The notes beneath the pieces were generated by a model. That model was not told the DNA's origin. It saw only the letters and a list, made by a program, of their open reading frames with translations, and made no database searches. Positions 56,046 to 64,000 of a stretch of DNA of 64,000 bases are shown piece after piece (position 1 is the first letter of the stretch; each line of letters opens with the position of its first letter). The position numbers and the translations under genes were made by a program. The stretch is from JANPIX01 sp031425195 (lineage in GTDB: Bacteria; Pseudomonadota; Alphaproteobacteria; Rhodobacterales; Rhodobacteraceae): positions 150,814 through 214,813 of the forward strand of contig JANPIX010000032.1 in the NCBI GenBank assembly GCA_031425195.1, written 5' to 3'.

Positions 56046-57602
56046 ATGACCGACGAACCAAATCGCAAACGCCGGGCAGGGGGCCGGGCGGGCAACAAGA
56101 TGCGTGCGGGCTCGGCGGCCATCGATCAGATGCCATGGCGCATCCCGGTGAACCCGGATCGCCCGACAGAACCCATGGACATGGACGGGGTCATGGCCGT
56201 CCACCGGGGTGCCATGCGCATTCTGTCGGAAATTGGCATCGAGTTTCTGAACCCCGAGGCGGTGACAATCCTGCAAAAGGCGGGGTGCAAGGTCACCGGC
56301 ACGAATGTGCGGATGGACGAAGCCTTTGTGATGGAAATGCTTGCGACGGCACCCGAACAATTCACCATCACGCCTCGCAACCCTGATCGCGAAATCATCA
56401 TCGGCGGCAAGCATATGGTGTTCGTGAACGTGTCAAGCCCCCCCAACGCGTGGGATCTGGAGCGCGGAAAGCGGTCAGGCGATTTTGAAACCTTCAAGGA
56501 ATTCATGAAACTGACGCAGTATTTCAACTGCATTCATGTGGCTGGCGGCTATCCTGTCGAACCGATCGACATTCATGCCAGCATCAGGCACCTCGACTGT
56601 CTTTATGAAAAGCTGACGCTGACCGACAAGGTTGTTCACGCCTATTCGCTTGGCGCCGAACGGGTGGAGGACGTCATGGAAATGACGCGTCTTGCCGCCG
56701 GGCTGTCCCATTCCGAATTCGATGCACGCCCGCGCATGTATACCAACATCAACTCTGTCTCGCCGCTCAAACACGATTACCCGATGCTGGATGGCGCGAT
56801 GCGTCTGGCCCGTCGGGGGCAGCCGGTGATTGTCACGCCCTTCACCCTTGCCGGGGCCATGGCACCCGTAACGATGGCCGGGGCTGTGGCTTTGTCATTG
56901 GCCGAAGGCTTGGCGGCCATCGCACTGTTGCAATACATCAATCCCGGTTGTCCCGTGGCGATTGGCACCTTTACATCAAACGTTGACATGAAATCCGGCG
57001 CGCCCGCGTTCGGGACGCCCGAATACATGCGCGCCACACAGATGACCGGGCAGTTGGCGCGTTTCTACAAACTGCCGATGCGGTCATCGGGGGTTTGCGC
57101 CGCCAACGTGCCTGATGGTCAGGCGATGTGGGAAACCTCAAACAGCCTGTGGGCGGCCGTACAAAGCCGGACCAACATGGTGTATCACGCGGCAGGCTGG
57201 CTGGAGGGCGGGCTGATTGCCAGCCCTGAAAAGTTTGTCATGGACTGCGAAGTTCTGCAGATGATCCAACGCTATTTCGAAGAGGCAACTTTTGCCACGA
57301 CCGACGACGACATCGCACTGGATGCCATCCGTGAAGTCGGGCCGGGGGGGCACTATTTTGGCTGTCAGCATACGCAGGATCGCTATGCCACCGCGTTTTA
57401 TGCGCCTTTCGCCAGTGATTGGCGCAACTACGAAGCGTGGGAACAGGACGGCGCGTTGTGGACGCCCGAACGCGCGCACCGTATCTACAAGCAAATTCTG
57501 GAAGAGTTCGAAGCCCCCCCGATGAACGGCGACCACCGCGAGGAGCTGACCCGGTTTGTTGCCCGCCGCAAGCAAGAGGGCGGCGCACCGACGGATTTCT
57601 GA
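56046..57602 (+). CDS. Trimethylamine methyltransferase (MttB) family protein, no pyrrolysine
   Basis: A 518-residue member of the MttB superfamily: MRILSEIGIEFLNPEAVTILQKAGCKV, YTNINSVSPLKHDYPMLDGA, GQPVIVTPFTLAGAMAPVT and CPVAIGTFTSNVDMKSGAPAFGTPEY are family segments. There is no in-frame TAG, so it is the non-pyrrolysine branch, whose known members demethylate betaine-type quaternary amines to a corrinoid protein. No corrinoid protein or reactivase gene is adjacent. The N-terminus is basic (KRRAGGRAGNKMR). AGGAG precedes the ATG. Confidence 0.88.
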   Translation: MTDEPNRKRRAGGRAGNKMRAGSAAIDQMPWRIPVNPDRPTEPMDMDGVMAVHRGAMRILSEIGIEFLNPEAVTILQKAGCKVTGTNVRMDEAFVMEMLATAPEQFTITPRNPDREIIIGGKHMVFVNVSSPPNAWDLERGKRSGDFETFKEFMKLTQYFNCIHVAGGYPVEPIDIHASIRHLDCLYEKLTLTDKVVHAYSLGAERVEDVMEMTRLAAGLSHSEFDARPRMYTNINSVSPLKHDYPMLDGAMRLARRGQPVIVTPFTLAGAMAPVTMAGAVALSLAEGLAAIALLQYINPGCPVAIGTFTSNVDMKSGAPAFGTPEYMRATQMTGQLARFYKLPMRSSGVCAANVPDGQAMWETSNSLWAAVQSRTNMVYHAAGWLEGGLIASPEKFVMDCEVLQMIQRYFEEATFATTDDDIALDAIREVGPGGHYFGCQHTQDRYATAFYAPFASDWRNYEAWEQDGALWTPERAHRIYKQILEEFEAPPMNGDHREELTRFVARRKQEGGAPTDF

Positions 57603-57695
57603 ATTCGTTAAAATGGAACAGGTTTCCATCCCTGTCAGGCAATCGTTAACCCCCGGCAGGTTAATCTGCGCTGTCAGTATGCGTGGGTGATGGTG

Positions 57696-58289
57696 ATGCA
57701 TGGTTTGGTGAACAAGGCACTTCAGTGCTTTTTGCGCGACACTTTTGGTGACGACAAATGGGCTGCGGTTGCGGAACAGGCAAAGCTTGGCTTTTTGAAT
57801 TTCGAGGCGATGACGCGATATGATCCGGTGCTGACGGAACGGGTCATCATTGGCGCCGTCAAGGTGCTTGACCGCCCGCGGGAGATTTTGCTCGAAGACA
57901 TGGGCACCTACCTTGTGTCGCATGCAAATTCGCACCGCCTGCGCCGGCTTTTGCGGTTTGGCGGCGCGTCTTTCGTGGAATTTCTACATTCCCTGGATGA
58001 TCTGCCCGGCCGCAGCCGCCTTGCACTTCCCAATCTGGAAGTGCCGGCGCTTGAGCTTATCGACATTGGCATTGACCGCTTTACGCTGCATTGCCGGTCG
58101 AACGTGATCGGTGGCGGGCATGTTCTGGTGGGGCTGCTGCGCGCCATGGCGGATGATTACGGTGCGTTGGTGATGCTGGAATATCGCGGGCGCGCCGAAG
58201 ATTGCGACGTCATCGGGATTCAGCTTTTGGACATGGATTTTGCCGAAGGCCGCGAGTTCGCGCTCGCAGCACCAGTGCCGGCATGGTGA
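57696..58289 (+). CDS. H-NOX-like (HNOB fold) protein lacking heme ligand residues
   Basis: A 197-residue protein with the full HNOB domain pattern: MHGLVNKALQCFLRDTFGDDKW, the helix around EDMGTYLVSHANSHRLRRLLRFGG, and the C-terminal LHCRSNVIGGGHVLVGLLRAM. At the place of the proximal heme His (normally in LHxR after the FLxxLDxL helix) it has Pro104 (DDLPGR). The YxSxR heme-propionate motif reads C133-R-S-N-V137, so Tyr and Arg are gone. Heme and NO binding are therefore doubtful. ATG 57696 is the family start; nearby upstream ATG 57690 is possible. It overlaps the following GGDEF gene by 7 bases. Confidence 0.85.
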   Translation: MHGLVNKALQCFLRDTFGDDKWAAVAEQAKLGFLNFEAMTRYDPVLTERVIIGAVKVLDRPREILLEDMGTYLVSHANSHRLRRLLRFGGASFVEFLHSLDDLPGRSRLALPNLEVPALELIDIGIDRFTLHCRSNVIGGGHVLVGLLRAMADDYGALVMLEYRGRAEDCDVIGIQLLDMDFAEGREFALAAPVPAW

Positions 58290-59308
58290 TCGCGGCCGAA
58301 GGTCCAAGGGTCGTGCTGGATCAAGGCGCCTTGTCGCGGCTGATGCCGATGCATGTGGTCGTCGACGGGGCTGGCCGCATCACCAGCGTCGGGCCGACAT
58401 TGCGCAAGCTCGATCCGGAACGATATTGGATTGGCGAAGTGTTTCTGAACGTGTTCGACCTGCGGCGCCCCAGTTCCGTTCAGACCTTTGCCGACTTTCA
58501 GCGCCACACCGGGGAACGGCTTCACCTGTCGCTACATGGCGGCGCTGCCACCGGACTGCGCGGCGTGGCGCAGCGGGTTGGCGATGGTGGCTGTCTTTTG
58601 ATCAATCTGTCGTTCGGGGTGTCGGTCCTGGATGCTGTGCGTCAGCACCGGCTGACCGAAGGCGATTTTGCGGTGACGGATCTTGCCGTCGAACTTTTGT
58701 ATCTGGTGGAGGTGAAAACCGCCCTGACAGAGGATTTGCGCAATCTGAACATCCGCCTGCACGGCGCGAAAGCCGTGGCCGAGGAAAAAGCCCATACCGA
58801 CACCTTGACCGGACTTCGCAATCGCCGCGCACTGGACAAGGTATTGTCCTCATTGATTTCGGGCCAGACGCCGTTTGCCCTGATGAACCTTGACCTCGAC
58901 TACTTCAAGGCGGTGAACGACACGCTTGGCCATGCGGCTGGCGATCATCTGTTGCGTTCTGTCGCTGGCGCGCTGACGCGCGAACTGCGGTCGGGTGATA
59001 CCATCGCCCGCGTTGGGGGTGACGAATTTGTGTTGCTGTTGCCGGGTATGACGGTGTTGCAGAATTTGCAGGCCATTGCCGACCGTATTGTCGCAGCACT
59101 GGGGGAACCCGTGTTGTTCAAAGGGCAGTTGTGTCGCGTGTCGGCCAGCATCGGGATGACAGTATCGTCGGTTTGTCCCGTTGCCAGTGCCGCCGAAATG
59201 CTCGCCGATGCCGATGCCGCCCTTTACGAGGCAAAGCGCGCCGGACGGGGGCGCGCCTGCCTGTTTGGGGAACGGAGTGTGGCACCCCCGCTCAAGTCGG
59301 TGGGGTGA
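58283..59308 (+). CDS. H-NOX-associated diguanylate cyclase
   Basis: A 341-residue cytoplasmic protein. Residues about 10-140 form a PAS-like HNOB-associated domain (MHVVVDGAGRITSVGPTLRKL and following), then a short coiled segment (LTEDLRNLNIRLHGAKAVAEEKAHTD, outline) leads into a GGDEF domain. GGDEF is intact at 245-249, with the metal site MNLDLDYFKAVND and an RxxD inhibitory site at 236-239. It makes c-di-GMP under control of the H-NOX-like partner, as in other HNOB-GGDEF pairs; here the input chemistry is unclear. Its stop is adjacent to the stop of the convergent transglycosylase gene. Confidence 0.92.
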   Translation: MVIAAEGPRVVLDQGALSRLMPMHVVVDGAGRITSVGPTLRKLDPERYWIGEVFLNVFDLRRPSSVQTFADFQRHTGERLHLSLHGGAATGLRGVAQRVGDGGCLLINLSFGVSVLDAVRQHRLTEGDFAVTDLAVELLYLVEVKTALTEDLRNLNIRLHGAKAVAEEKAHTDTLTGLRNRRALDKVLSSLISGQTPFALMNLDLDYFKAVNDTLGHAAGDHLLRSVAGALTRELRSGDTIARVGGDEFVLLLPGMTVLQNLQAIADRIVAALGEPVLFKGQLCRVSASIGMTVSSVCPVASAAEMLADADAALYEAKRAGRGRACLFGERSVAPPLKSVG

Positions 59309-60106
59309 TCAGCCGTCGATCCGCGCGCCCATGATCGCGATGGCCTGCTGGTAGACTGTGGCAGCGTTCCATTCCTTGATCACGGCAAAGTTCGGTTCAC
59401 CTTCCTGATAACCTGCCCCGGGAACCCAGCCTTTCTGGGCCAGAAAGTTTGCCGTCGACGCCAAGGCATCGGTCTGGTTGGACAGATCGACGACGCCGTC
59501 GCCGTTTCCATCCACGCCATAGCGCAGGACATTTCCGGGCAGGAACTGCGTGTGACCCACCTCTCCGTGGCGCGCGCCGATGGTCGATGTGTCGATGGTG
59601 CCCTGATCGACAAGCTGAAGCGCAGCAAGCAGGTGTCCGGTAAAGAACTCCGACCGCCTGCAATCATAGGCGAGGGTGGCGATGGCGCTGACCACATTGG
59701 TGTCGCCCATGAAATTGCCAAAGCCGGTTTCCATGCCGTGGATGGCCAGGATGACCCCGGACGGCACGCCGAACCGCGCCTCCAGCGAGGCATAGAATTC
59801 GGCCGACTTTTCCTTGCGTGATCGCCCAATGCTGACGATGTCATTGGCACCGCGCACCTGCATGAATTTTTCAAGGCTGTATTTGAAGCTTTTCTGGCCA
59901 CGATCCGCGGAAATCGTCTTGGTTGAATAGCTGCTGCCCATCAGTGCGTCGATGCCGCGCTGACCGACGCCCGCGGCGGCGGCTTCTTGCGCCATGACGG
60001 GTTTCCACTCTTCGTAACCGTTCGACTGGTTTCCGCACGTCGCCGCCGAAGTCGAAAATCCTGTCACCATCGCCACGGCAGTTGCAATCAATATGCGAAA
60101 TACCAA
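59309..60106 (-). CDS. Lytic murein transglycosylase (MltB/SLT_2 family)
   Basis: A 265-residue exported protein: signal peptide to about residue 22 (STSAATCGN), then an SLT_2 catalytic domain with the catalytic Glu in AIHGMETGFGNFMGDTNVVSAIATLAYD (outline) and GHTQFLPGNVLRYGVDGNGDG. It cleaves the glycan strand of peptidoglycan forming 1,6-anhydroMurNAc ends. No lipobox is seen, so it is likely soluble in the periplasm. The start codon is TTG 60106 with AAGGAG about 9 bases upstream. Confidence 0.9.
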   Translation of the reverse strand: MVFRILIATAVAMVTGFSTSAATCGNQSNGYEEWKPVMAQEAAAAGVGQRGIDALMGSSYSTKTISADRGQKSFKYSLEKFMQVRGANDIVSIGRSRKEKSAEFYASLEARFGVPSGVILAIHGMETGFGNFMGDTNVVSAIATLAYDCRRSEFFTGHLLAALQLVDQGTIDTSTIGARHGEVGHTQFLPGNVLRYGVDGNGDGVVDLSNQTDALASTANFLAQKGWVPGAGYQEGEPNFAVIKEWNAATVYQQAIAIMGARIDG

Positions 60107-60160
60107 AATCCGTTCTCCTTCAATACGTTTGCGACAGTTTAGCGGACTTCAACAATCCTG

Positions 60161-60188
60161 CAACCCGGCAGGGATTGACGCCGGGTTG
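60161..60188. terminator. Hairpin between dnaE2 and the transglycosylase gene
   Basis: A perfect 9-bp stem CAACCCGGC/GCCGGGTTG (60161-60169 with 60180-60188) lies 25 bases after the dnaE2 stop. On the dnaE2 strand no U-tract follows, so it may be a weak or factor-assisted terminator. Confidence 0.4.
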
Positions 60189-60212
60189 TTTGCTGGTTTT
60201 TGCCGCAGTGTT

Positions 60213-63200
60213 TCAGTGAAAATCGCGTGATTTGGGAATAAGCCGCGTGTCACGTGGATGTCCGTGGCGCGGGCCGGTGTCGATCGGCGCGCGCGGGTTA
60301 TCCGTCACGGGGGCGGGCATCCGAGGCCCCGGCGCATCCCAAAGCTGATCGAGCGTGGACGACCTGTCCGTCACATGCTGGGCCATCAGGTGAATGACGC
60401 CTTCCGCGCTTTTCTGCACCCGACCGGCCACCAGCATCAACCGCGCGCCCATCACCGCGCGTCGGAATTGCAGGAACTGCCGGGCCCACAGCACAACATT
60501 GGTCACGCCGGTTTCATCCTCCAGCGTGATGAAGATGGCGTTGCCCTTGCCAGGCCGCTGCCGCACCAGCACAAGCCCCGCCGTTCGTACGAAACTGCCA
60601 TTCCGGCTGGCCGAAGTCTGGGCGCAGGTCAGCACGCGTTCCGCCGCAAGAATCGGTCGGAGCACCTGCAACGGATGCGCCTTCAGCGAAAGGCGCAGCG
60701 TCTGGTAATCGGTGGCCACATGTTCGCCGAGCGGCATCACGGGCAGCCGGGTTTCCGGTTCGACGCCCAGTTCCGGCGTGTCTGTGATCCGGAACAGAGG
60801 CAGGGGGATGTCATCGGGCAGCCGCCGTACCGCCCACAAGGCCGCCCGGCGATCCATCCCGACCGAGCGGAACGCATCGACAGCAGCCAGCGCCCGCATC
60901 GGACGGCCCGGCAGTCGCGCGCGGACTGCCAGTTCTTCGGCCGAGGTGTACCCTTCGCGACGGGCGGCTGTCAGGCGCGCCGCTTCGGCCTGATGCACAC
61001 CGTCGACCTGACGAAACCCCAACCGCAAGGCCAGTTGCCCATCGACATCACGTTCCAGCGTGTTGTCCCAGACGCTGTGATTGATATCGACAGGCCGCAC
61101 TTCCACCCCGTGTTCGCGCGCATCGCGCACGATCTGTGCCGGGGCATAGAACCCCATCGGCTGCGAATTCAGCAGGGCACAGGCAAACACTGCGGGATAA
61201 TGGCATTTGATCCAGGACGAGATGTAGACGAGTTTCGCAAAGGACGCGGCATGGCTTTCAGGAAAGCCATAGCTGCCAAATCCCTTGATCTGGTCAAAGC
61301 AGTTCTGGGCAAATTCGCGTTCATAGCCGCGTTCGACCATGCGTTCGACCATCAGATCGTGAAACTTGTGCATCTTTCCCAGATTGCGAAAGGTGGCCAT
61401 GGCGCGGCGAAGCTGGTTCGCCTCCACATCTGAAAACCGGGCGGCGACCATGGCCAGCTTCATCGCCTGTTCCTGAAACAGCGGCACGCCCAGCGTTTTG
61501 CCCAGCACCTGACGCAATTCGTCGGGGTCATGCGGGGGCGCGGGGGCGGGATAGATCACCTGTTCTGCTCCGCAACGGCGGCGCAGATAGGGATGCACCA
61601 TGTTGCCCTGAATGGGGCCGGGCCGCACGATGGCCACCTGAATGACAAGGTCATACAGGCGACGGGGTTTCAGACGGGGCAGCATGTTGATCTGCGCGCG
61701 GCTTTCCACCTGAAACACACCGATACTGTCGCCCTTGCACAGCATGTCATAGACCGCCGCATCCTCACGCGGGACGGCGGCAAGATCCAGATGGCGGTCG
61801 TATTCCTGTTCGATCAGGTCAAACGCCTTGCGGATGCAGGTCAGCATTCCAAGGGCCAGCACATCGACCTTGAGGATGCCCAGATCGTCGATATCGTCCT
61901 TGTCCCATTCGATGAAACTGCGCTCGGGCATGGCGCCGTTGCCGATGGGCACGGTGGCGGTGAGGGGGCCTTCGGTCAGGATGAACCCGCCCACATGCTG
62001 CGACAGGTGACGGGGCATTCCGATCATCTGATCGGCCAGCCGCATCGTGCGCACCAAAAGCGGATCGGCAAGATCCAGCCCCGCCTCACGCGCGTGCAGG
62101 TCACCGATTTCGCGGCCAAAGCTGCCCCAGACGGTGCGCGCAAGTGCGGTTGTCACATCCTCGCCCAGACCCATGACCTTGCCCACTTCGCGGATCGCAC
62201 TGCGGGGGCGATAATGGATCACAGTTGCGCACAGCCCGGCGCGGTGACGGCCATATTTGCGATAGATGTACTGGATCACCTCTTCCCGGCGTTCATGCTC
62301 GAAATCGACGTCGATGTCGGGCGGTTCCTTGCGCTCTTCCGAAATGAAGCGTTCGAACAGCAAATCGTGCTGCGCCGGATCGACCGAGGTGATGCCCAGC
62401 ACATAACACACCGCCGAATTGGCCGCCGACCCGCGCCCCTGGCACAGGATGGGCGGGTTCACCTCGTTGCGGGCGAAATGGATCAGGTCATGGATGGTCA
62501 GGAAGTATTGCGAGATGTTCAGCTTGGCGATCATCGCCAGTTCTTTCTTCAACACCGCCCGCACCTTGGATGGCACCCCGTCGGGATAGCTTTCGGCGGC
62601 GCTGGCCCAGGTCAACTGTTCCAGATGCGATTGAGGGGTCAGCCCTTCGGGAACGGTTTCGGTGGGGTATTCATAGGCAAGTTCGGTCAGACTGAAATGG
62701 CAGGCATCGGCCACCTCGCGGGTGGCGCGGATGGCGTGGGGCCATTCCGCAAACAGGCGCATCATTTCGGCAGGGGATTTCAGGTGGCGTTCTGCATTGG
62801 CGTGCAACAGGAAGCCGGCTTTGGTGATGGTGGTCTTGTGCAGGATGCAGGTCATCACATCCTGCAGGGGGCGGCGGTCGGGCGCGTGGTAATGGACATC
62901 ATTGGTGGCGAGGATCGACAAGCCGTGCCTGCGGGCCAGCCTGTCCAGACGGTTGATCCGCGCCCTGTCATCGCCACGGTAAAGATGGCTTGCCGCGATG
63001 TGACGCAGCATGGGCAGGCTGCGTATCAGCCGGGGCAGGCGCGTGCCGAGGTCTGCCAGATCACTGTCGGGGATAAGGATCAACTGCACGCCATCGGCAT
63101 GACGGGCCAGATCATCCAAGCTCAGGTCGCAGATCCCCTTGGCCTGCCATTCGCCATTCTGGTCCTGCATCTTGCCCTTGGACAGCAGGGTGCACAGCCG

Positions 63201-63527
63201 TCCATAGGCCGCCCGGTCACGCGGATAGGCGAGGAACCTTTCACCGGTCACCAGTGCCAGCTTGCAGCCGATGACGGGGCGCAAACTGGCCTTGGTTGCC
63301 TGCACATGCAATCGCACGACGCCCGCCATCGTGTTCAGATCGGCGATCCCCAGGGCATCATAGCCCAGCGTCGCGGCGGCGGCGGCAAGATCGGCGGCAT
63401 CGGACGCGCCCCGCAGAAACGAAAAGCAGCTTGTCACGCCCAGTTCCACAAAGGGCGCGCGGGGGTTCGGGGGGTATTCGCCTTCGGCAAATTCGCGGCG
63501 GGGCGGGGGCTTTTCGATTTCGGGCAT
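60213..63527 (-). CDS. dnaE2: Error-prone DNA polymerase DnaE2
   Basis: A 1104-residue C-family polymerase. The N-terminal PHP domain starts VELGVTSCFSFLRGASDAADLA; the palm has GRGSAANSAVCYVLGIT and PPDIDVDFEHERREEVIQYIYRKYG with the catalytic Asp pair; the C-terminal OB domain covers FVRTAGLVLVRQRPGKGNAIFITLEDETG (outline). It lacks the tau-binding tail of the replicative DnaE. It acts in SOS mutagenesis with ImuA and ImuB. Its ATG overlaps the imuB stop as TGATG (63529-63525), so the two are coupled. Confidence 0.96.
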   Translation of the reverse strand: MPEIEKPPPRREFAEGEYPPNPRAPFVELGVTSCFSFLRGASDAADLAAAAATLGYDALGIADLNTMAGVVRLHVQATKASLRPVIGCKLALVTGERFLAYPRDRAAYGRLCTLLSKGKMQDQNGEWQAKGICDLSLDDLARHADGVQLILIPDSDLADLGTRLPRLIRSLPMLRHIAASHLYRGDDRARINRLDRLARRHGLSILATNDVHYHAPDRRPLQDVMTCILHKTTITKAGFLLHANAERHLKSPAEMMRLFAEWPHAIRATREVADACHFSLTELAYEYPTETVPEGLTPQSHLEQLTWASAAESYPDGVPSKVRAVLKKELAMIAKLNISQYFLTIHDLIHFARNEVNPPILCQGRGSAANSAVCYVLGITSVDPAQHDLLFERFISEERKEPPDIDVDFEHERREEVIQYIYRKYGRHRAGLCATVIHYRPRSAIREVGKVMGLGEDVTTALARTVWGSFGREIGDLHAREAGLDLADPLLVRTMRLADQMIGMPRHLSQHVGGFILTEGPLTATVPIGNGAMPERSFIEWDKDDIDDLGILKVDVLALGMLTCIRKAFDLIEQEYDRHLDLAAVPREDAAVYDMLCKGDSIGVFQVESRAQINMLPRLKPRRLYDLVIQVAIVRPGPIQGNMVHPYLRRRCGAEQVIYPAPAPPHDPDELRQVLGKTLGVPLFQEQAMKLAMVAARFSDVEANQLRRAMATFRNLGKMHKFHDLMVERMVERGYEREFAQNCFDQIKGFGSYGFPESHAASFAKLVYISSWIKCHYPAVFACALLNSQPMGFYAPAQIVRDAREHGVEVRPVDINHSVWDNTLERDVDGQLALRLGFRQVDGVHQAEAARLTAARREGYTSAEELAVRARLPGRPMRALAAVDAFRSVGMDRRAALWAVRRLPDDIPLPLFRITDTPELGVEPETRLPVMPLGEHVATDYQTLRLSLKAHPLQVLRPILAAERVLTCAQTSASRNGSFVRTAGLVLVRQRPGKGNAIFITLEDETGVTNVVLWARQFLQFRRAVMGARLMLVAGRVQKSAEGVIHLMAQHVTDRSSTLDQLWDAPGPRMPAPVTDNPRAPIDTGPRHGHPRDTRLIPKSRDFH

Positions 63528-64000
63528 CAGGCAAACACCCCATGCACAAACCAGCGCGGCACGCCCCCGCGCCCGTCATCATGCAGCCCTTCGCGATACA
63601 ACCAAAGGCGCAGGCCCGACTGATCTTCCACCTTGAAGTAATCGCGCAACCGCGTGCCGGGCTGATCGCGCCACCATTCCGGCCCGATCCGTTCCGGCCC
63701 GGCATAGCGTGCGGTGCGGTGAATCTGCCTGCGCCAGATGAACTGTACCGGTGGCCCTTCGGGCACGGCATAGACAACCTGCACTTCTTCTGCACGGTCG
63801 AACAGGCGCAGCGGGCGTTCGCTGTGGTCTGGCACCGCGGGCCGTGTCAGCGTATCCCCCCCCAGCACGGTGCCACGAATTTCGGCGCGTTCGGGCAGAT
63901 GGCTTTCATACAGCGCGGGCCGGGTGTCGGCGCGGGGGGCGGACCGCGCCCGCAGCCGGTCGACAACGCCGGGGCGGTGCCGGTAACCCGCCGCAACGCC
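63527..64000 (-). CDS. imuB: ImuB-like DNA polymerase Y family protein, C-terminal part
   Basis: The frame is open to the window edge, giving the last 157 residues. YESHLPERAEIRG, LRLFDRAEEVQV, VQFIWRRQIHRTARYAGPERIGPEWWRD and RDYFKVEDQSGLRLWLYREG (about 20 residues) are characteristic of the ImuB C-terminus. ImuB is a catalytically inactive Y-family relative that bridges DnaE2 with the beta clamp. Position directly before dnaE2 with a one-base overlap is the standard imuA-imuB-dnaE2 order. The N-terminal part and imuA would lie beyond base 64000. Confidence 0.93.
   Translation of the reverse strand, partial: GVAAGYRHRPGVVDRLRARSAPRADTRPALYESHLPERAEIRGTVLGGDTLTRPAVPDHSERPLRLFDRAEEVQVVYAVPEGPPVQFIWRRQIHRTARYAGPERIGPEWWRDQPGTRLRDYFKVEDQSGLRLWLYREGLHDDGRGGVPRWFVHGVFA

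Noticed and set aside
57650..57665. TTAACC and GTTAAT near the H-NOX-like gene as a CtrA box
   Set aside because: The two half sites are separated by 11 bases instead of 7.

Overview
The window is a GC-rich, gene-dense chromosomal segment of an alphaproteobacterium, most likely a Roseobacter-group member of the Rhodobacteraceae. The strongest pointers are a SAM/SAH-type riboswitch in front of metK (an RNA class known from Rhodobacterales), a crotonyl-CoA carboxylase/reductase of the ethylmalonyl-CoA pathway, an ETC complex I NDUFS4-like protein, an EcfG-type general stress promoter, a CtrA-type box, and several protein families (DUF817, DUF983, DUF3572, the H-NOX/GGDEF pair) that are typical of this family. 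The genus cannot be fixed from sequence alone. No insertion sequence, prophage, CRISPR array or rRNA operon was seen; the window reads as core chromosome with a few accessory genes.

Layout. 1-9.9 kb: the 3' end of gcvP, a 993-residue RTX-type secreted protein, an alpha/beta hydrolase, DUF817, glyA, NAD kinase, an orphan ParA and a small stress membrane protein. 10-27.3 kb: uvrB, a complex I accessory protein, tRNA-Arg(UCU), then the housekeeping run miaB-phoH-ybeY-corC-lnt-metK-VOC-trmB-aroA, followed by a TupA-like ATP-grasp protein, an aldo/keto reductase, cmk and an SDR. 27.3-42.9 kb: carB, an amino-acid permease, the pabB/pabC-like pair for p-aminobenzoate, a class II aldolase, a cold-shock protein, ccrA, a RecD-like helicase, a lone Lrp ligand-binding domain, a VOC-cupin-cupin fusion and maeB. 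42.9-53.4 kb: a periplasmic pair (PilJ-N protein and a phosphate-binding-protein/OmpA fusion), an aldo/keto reductase, two lipoproteins, an XRE regulator, a desaturase, NUDIX, DUF983, and an EF-hand/ECF sigma/anti-sigma-like/metal-sensor-like operon. 53.4-64 kb: a PleD-like diguanylate cyclase, DUF3572, a HAD phosphatase, a non-pyrrolysine MttB-family protein, an H-NOX-like protein overlapping its own diguanylate cyclase, a lytic transglycosylase, and the translesion pair imuB-dnaE2.

Most notable points. The H-NOX-like protein has Pro where the heme-ligating His should be and has lost the Tyr and Arg of YxSxR, yet it is translationally overlapped with an intact GGDEF enzyme that carries an I-site. 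The second cyclase in the window (PleD-like) has Asn53 at the phospho-acceptor position of its first receiver. Both c-di-GMP synthases therefore have intact outputs and non-canonical inputs. The PBP-OmpA fusion with its PilJ-N neighbour is a second candidate for undescribed envelope biology. All functional assignments are from reading sequence and motifs; no database search was run.
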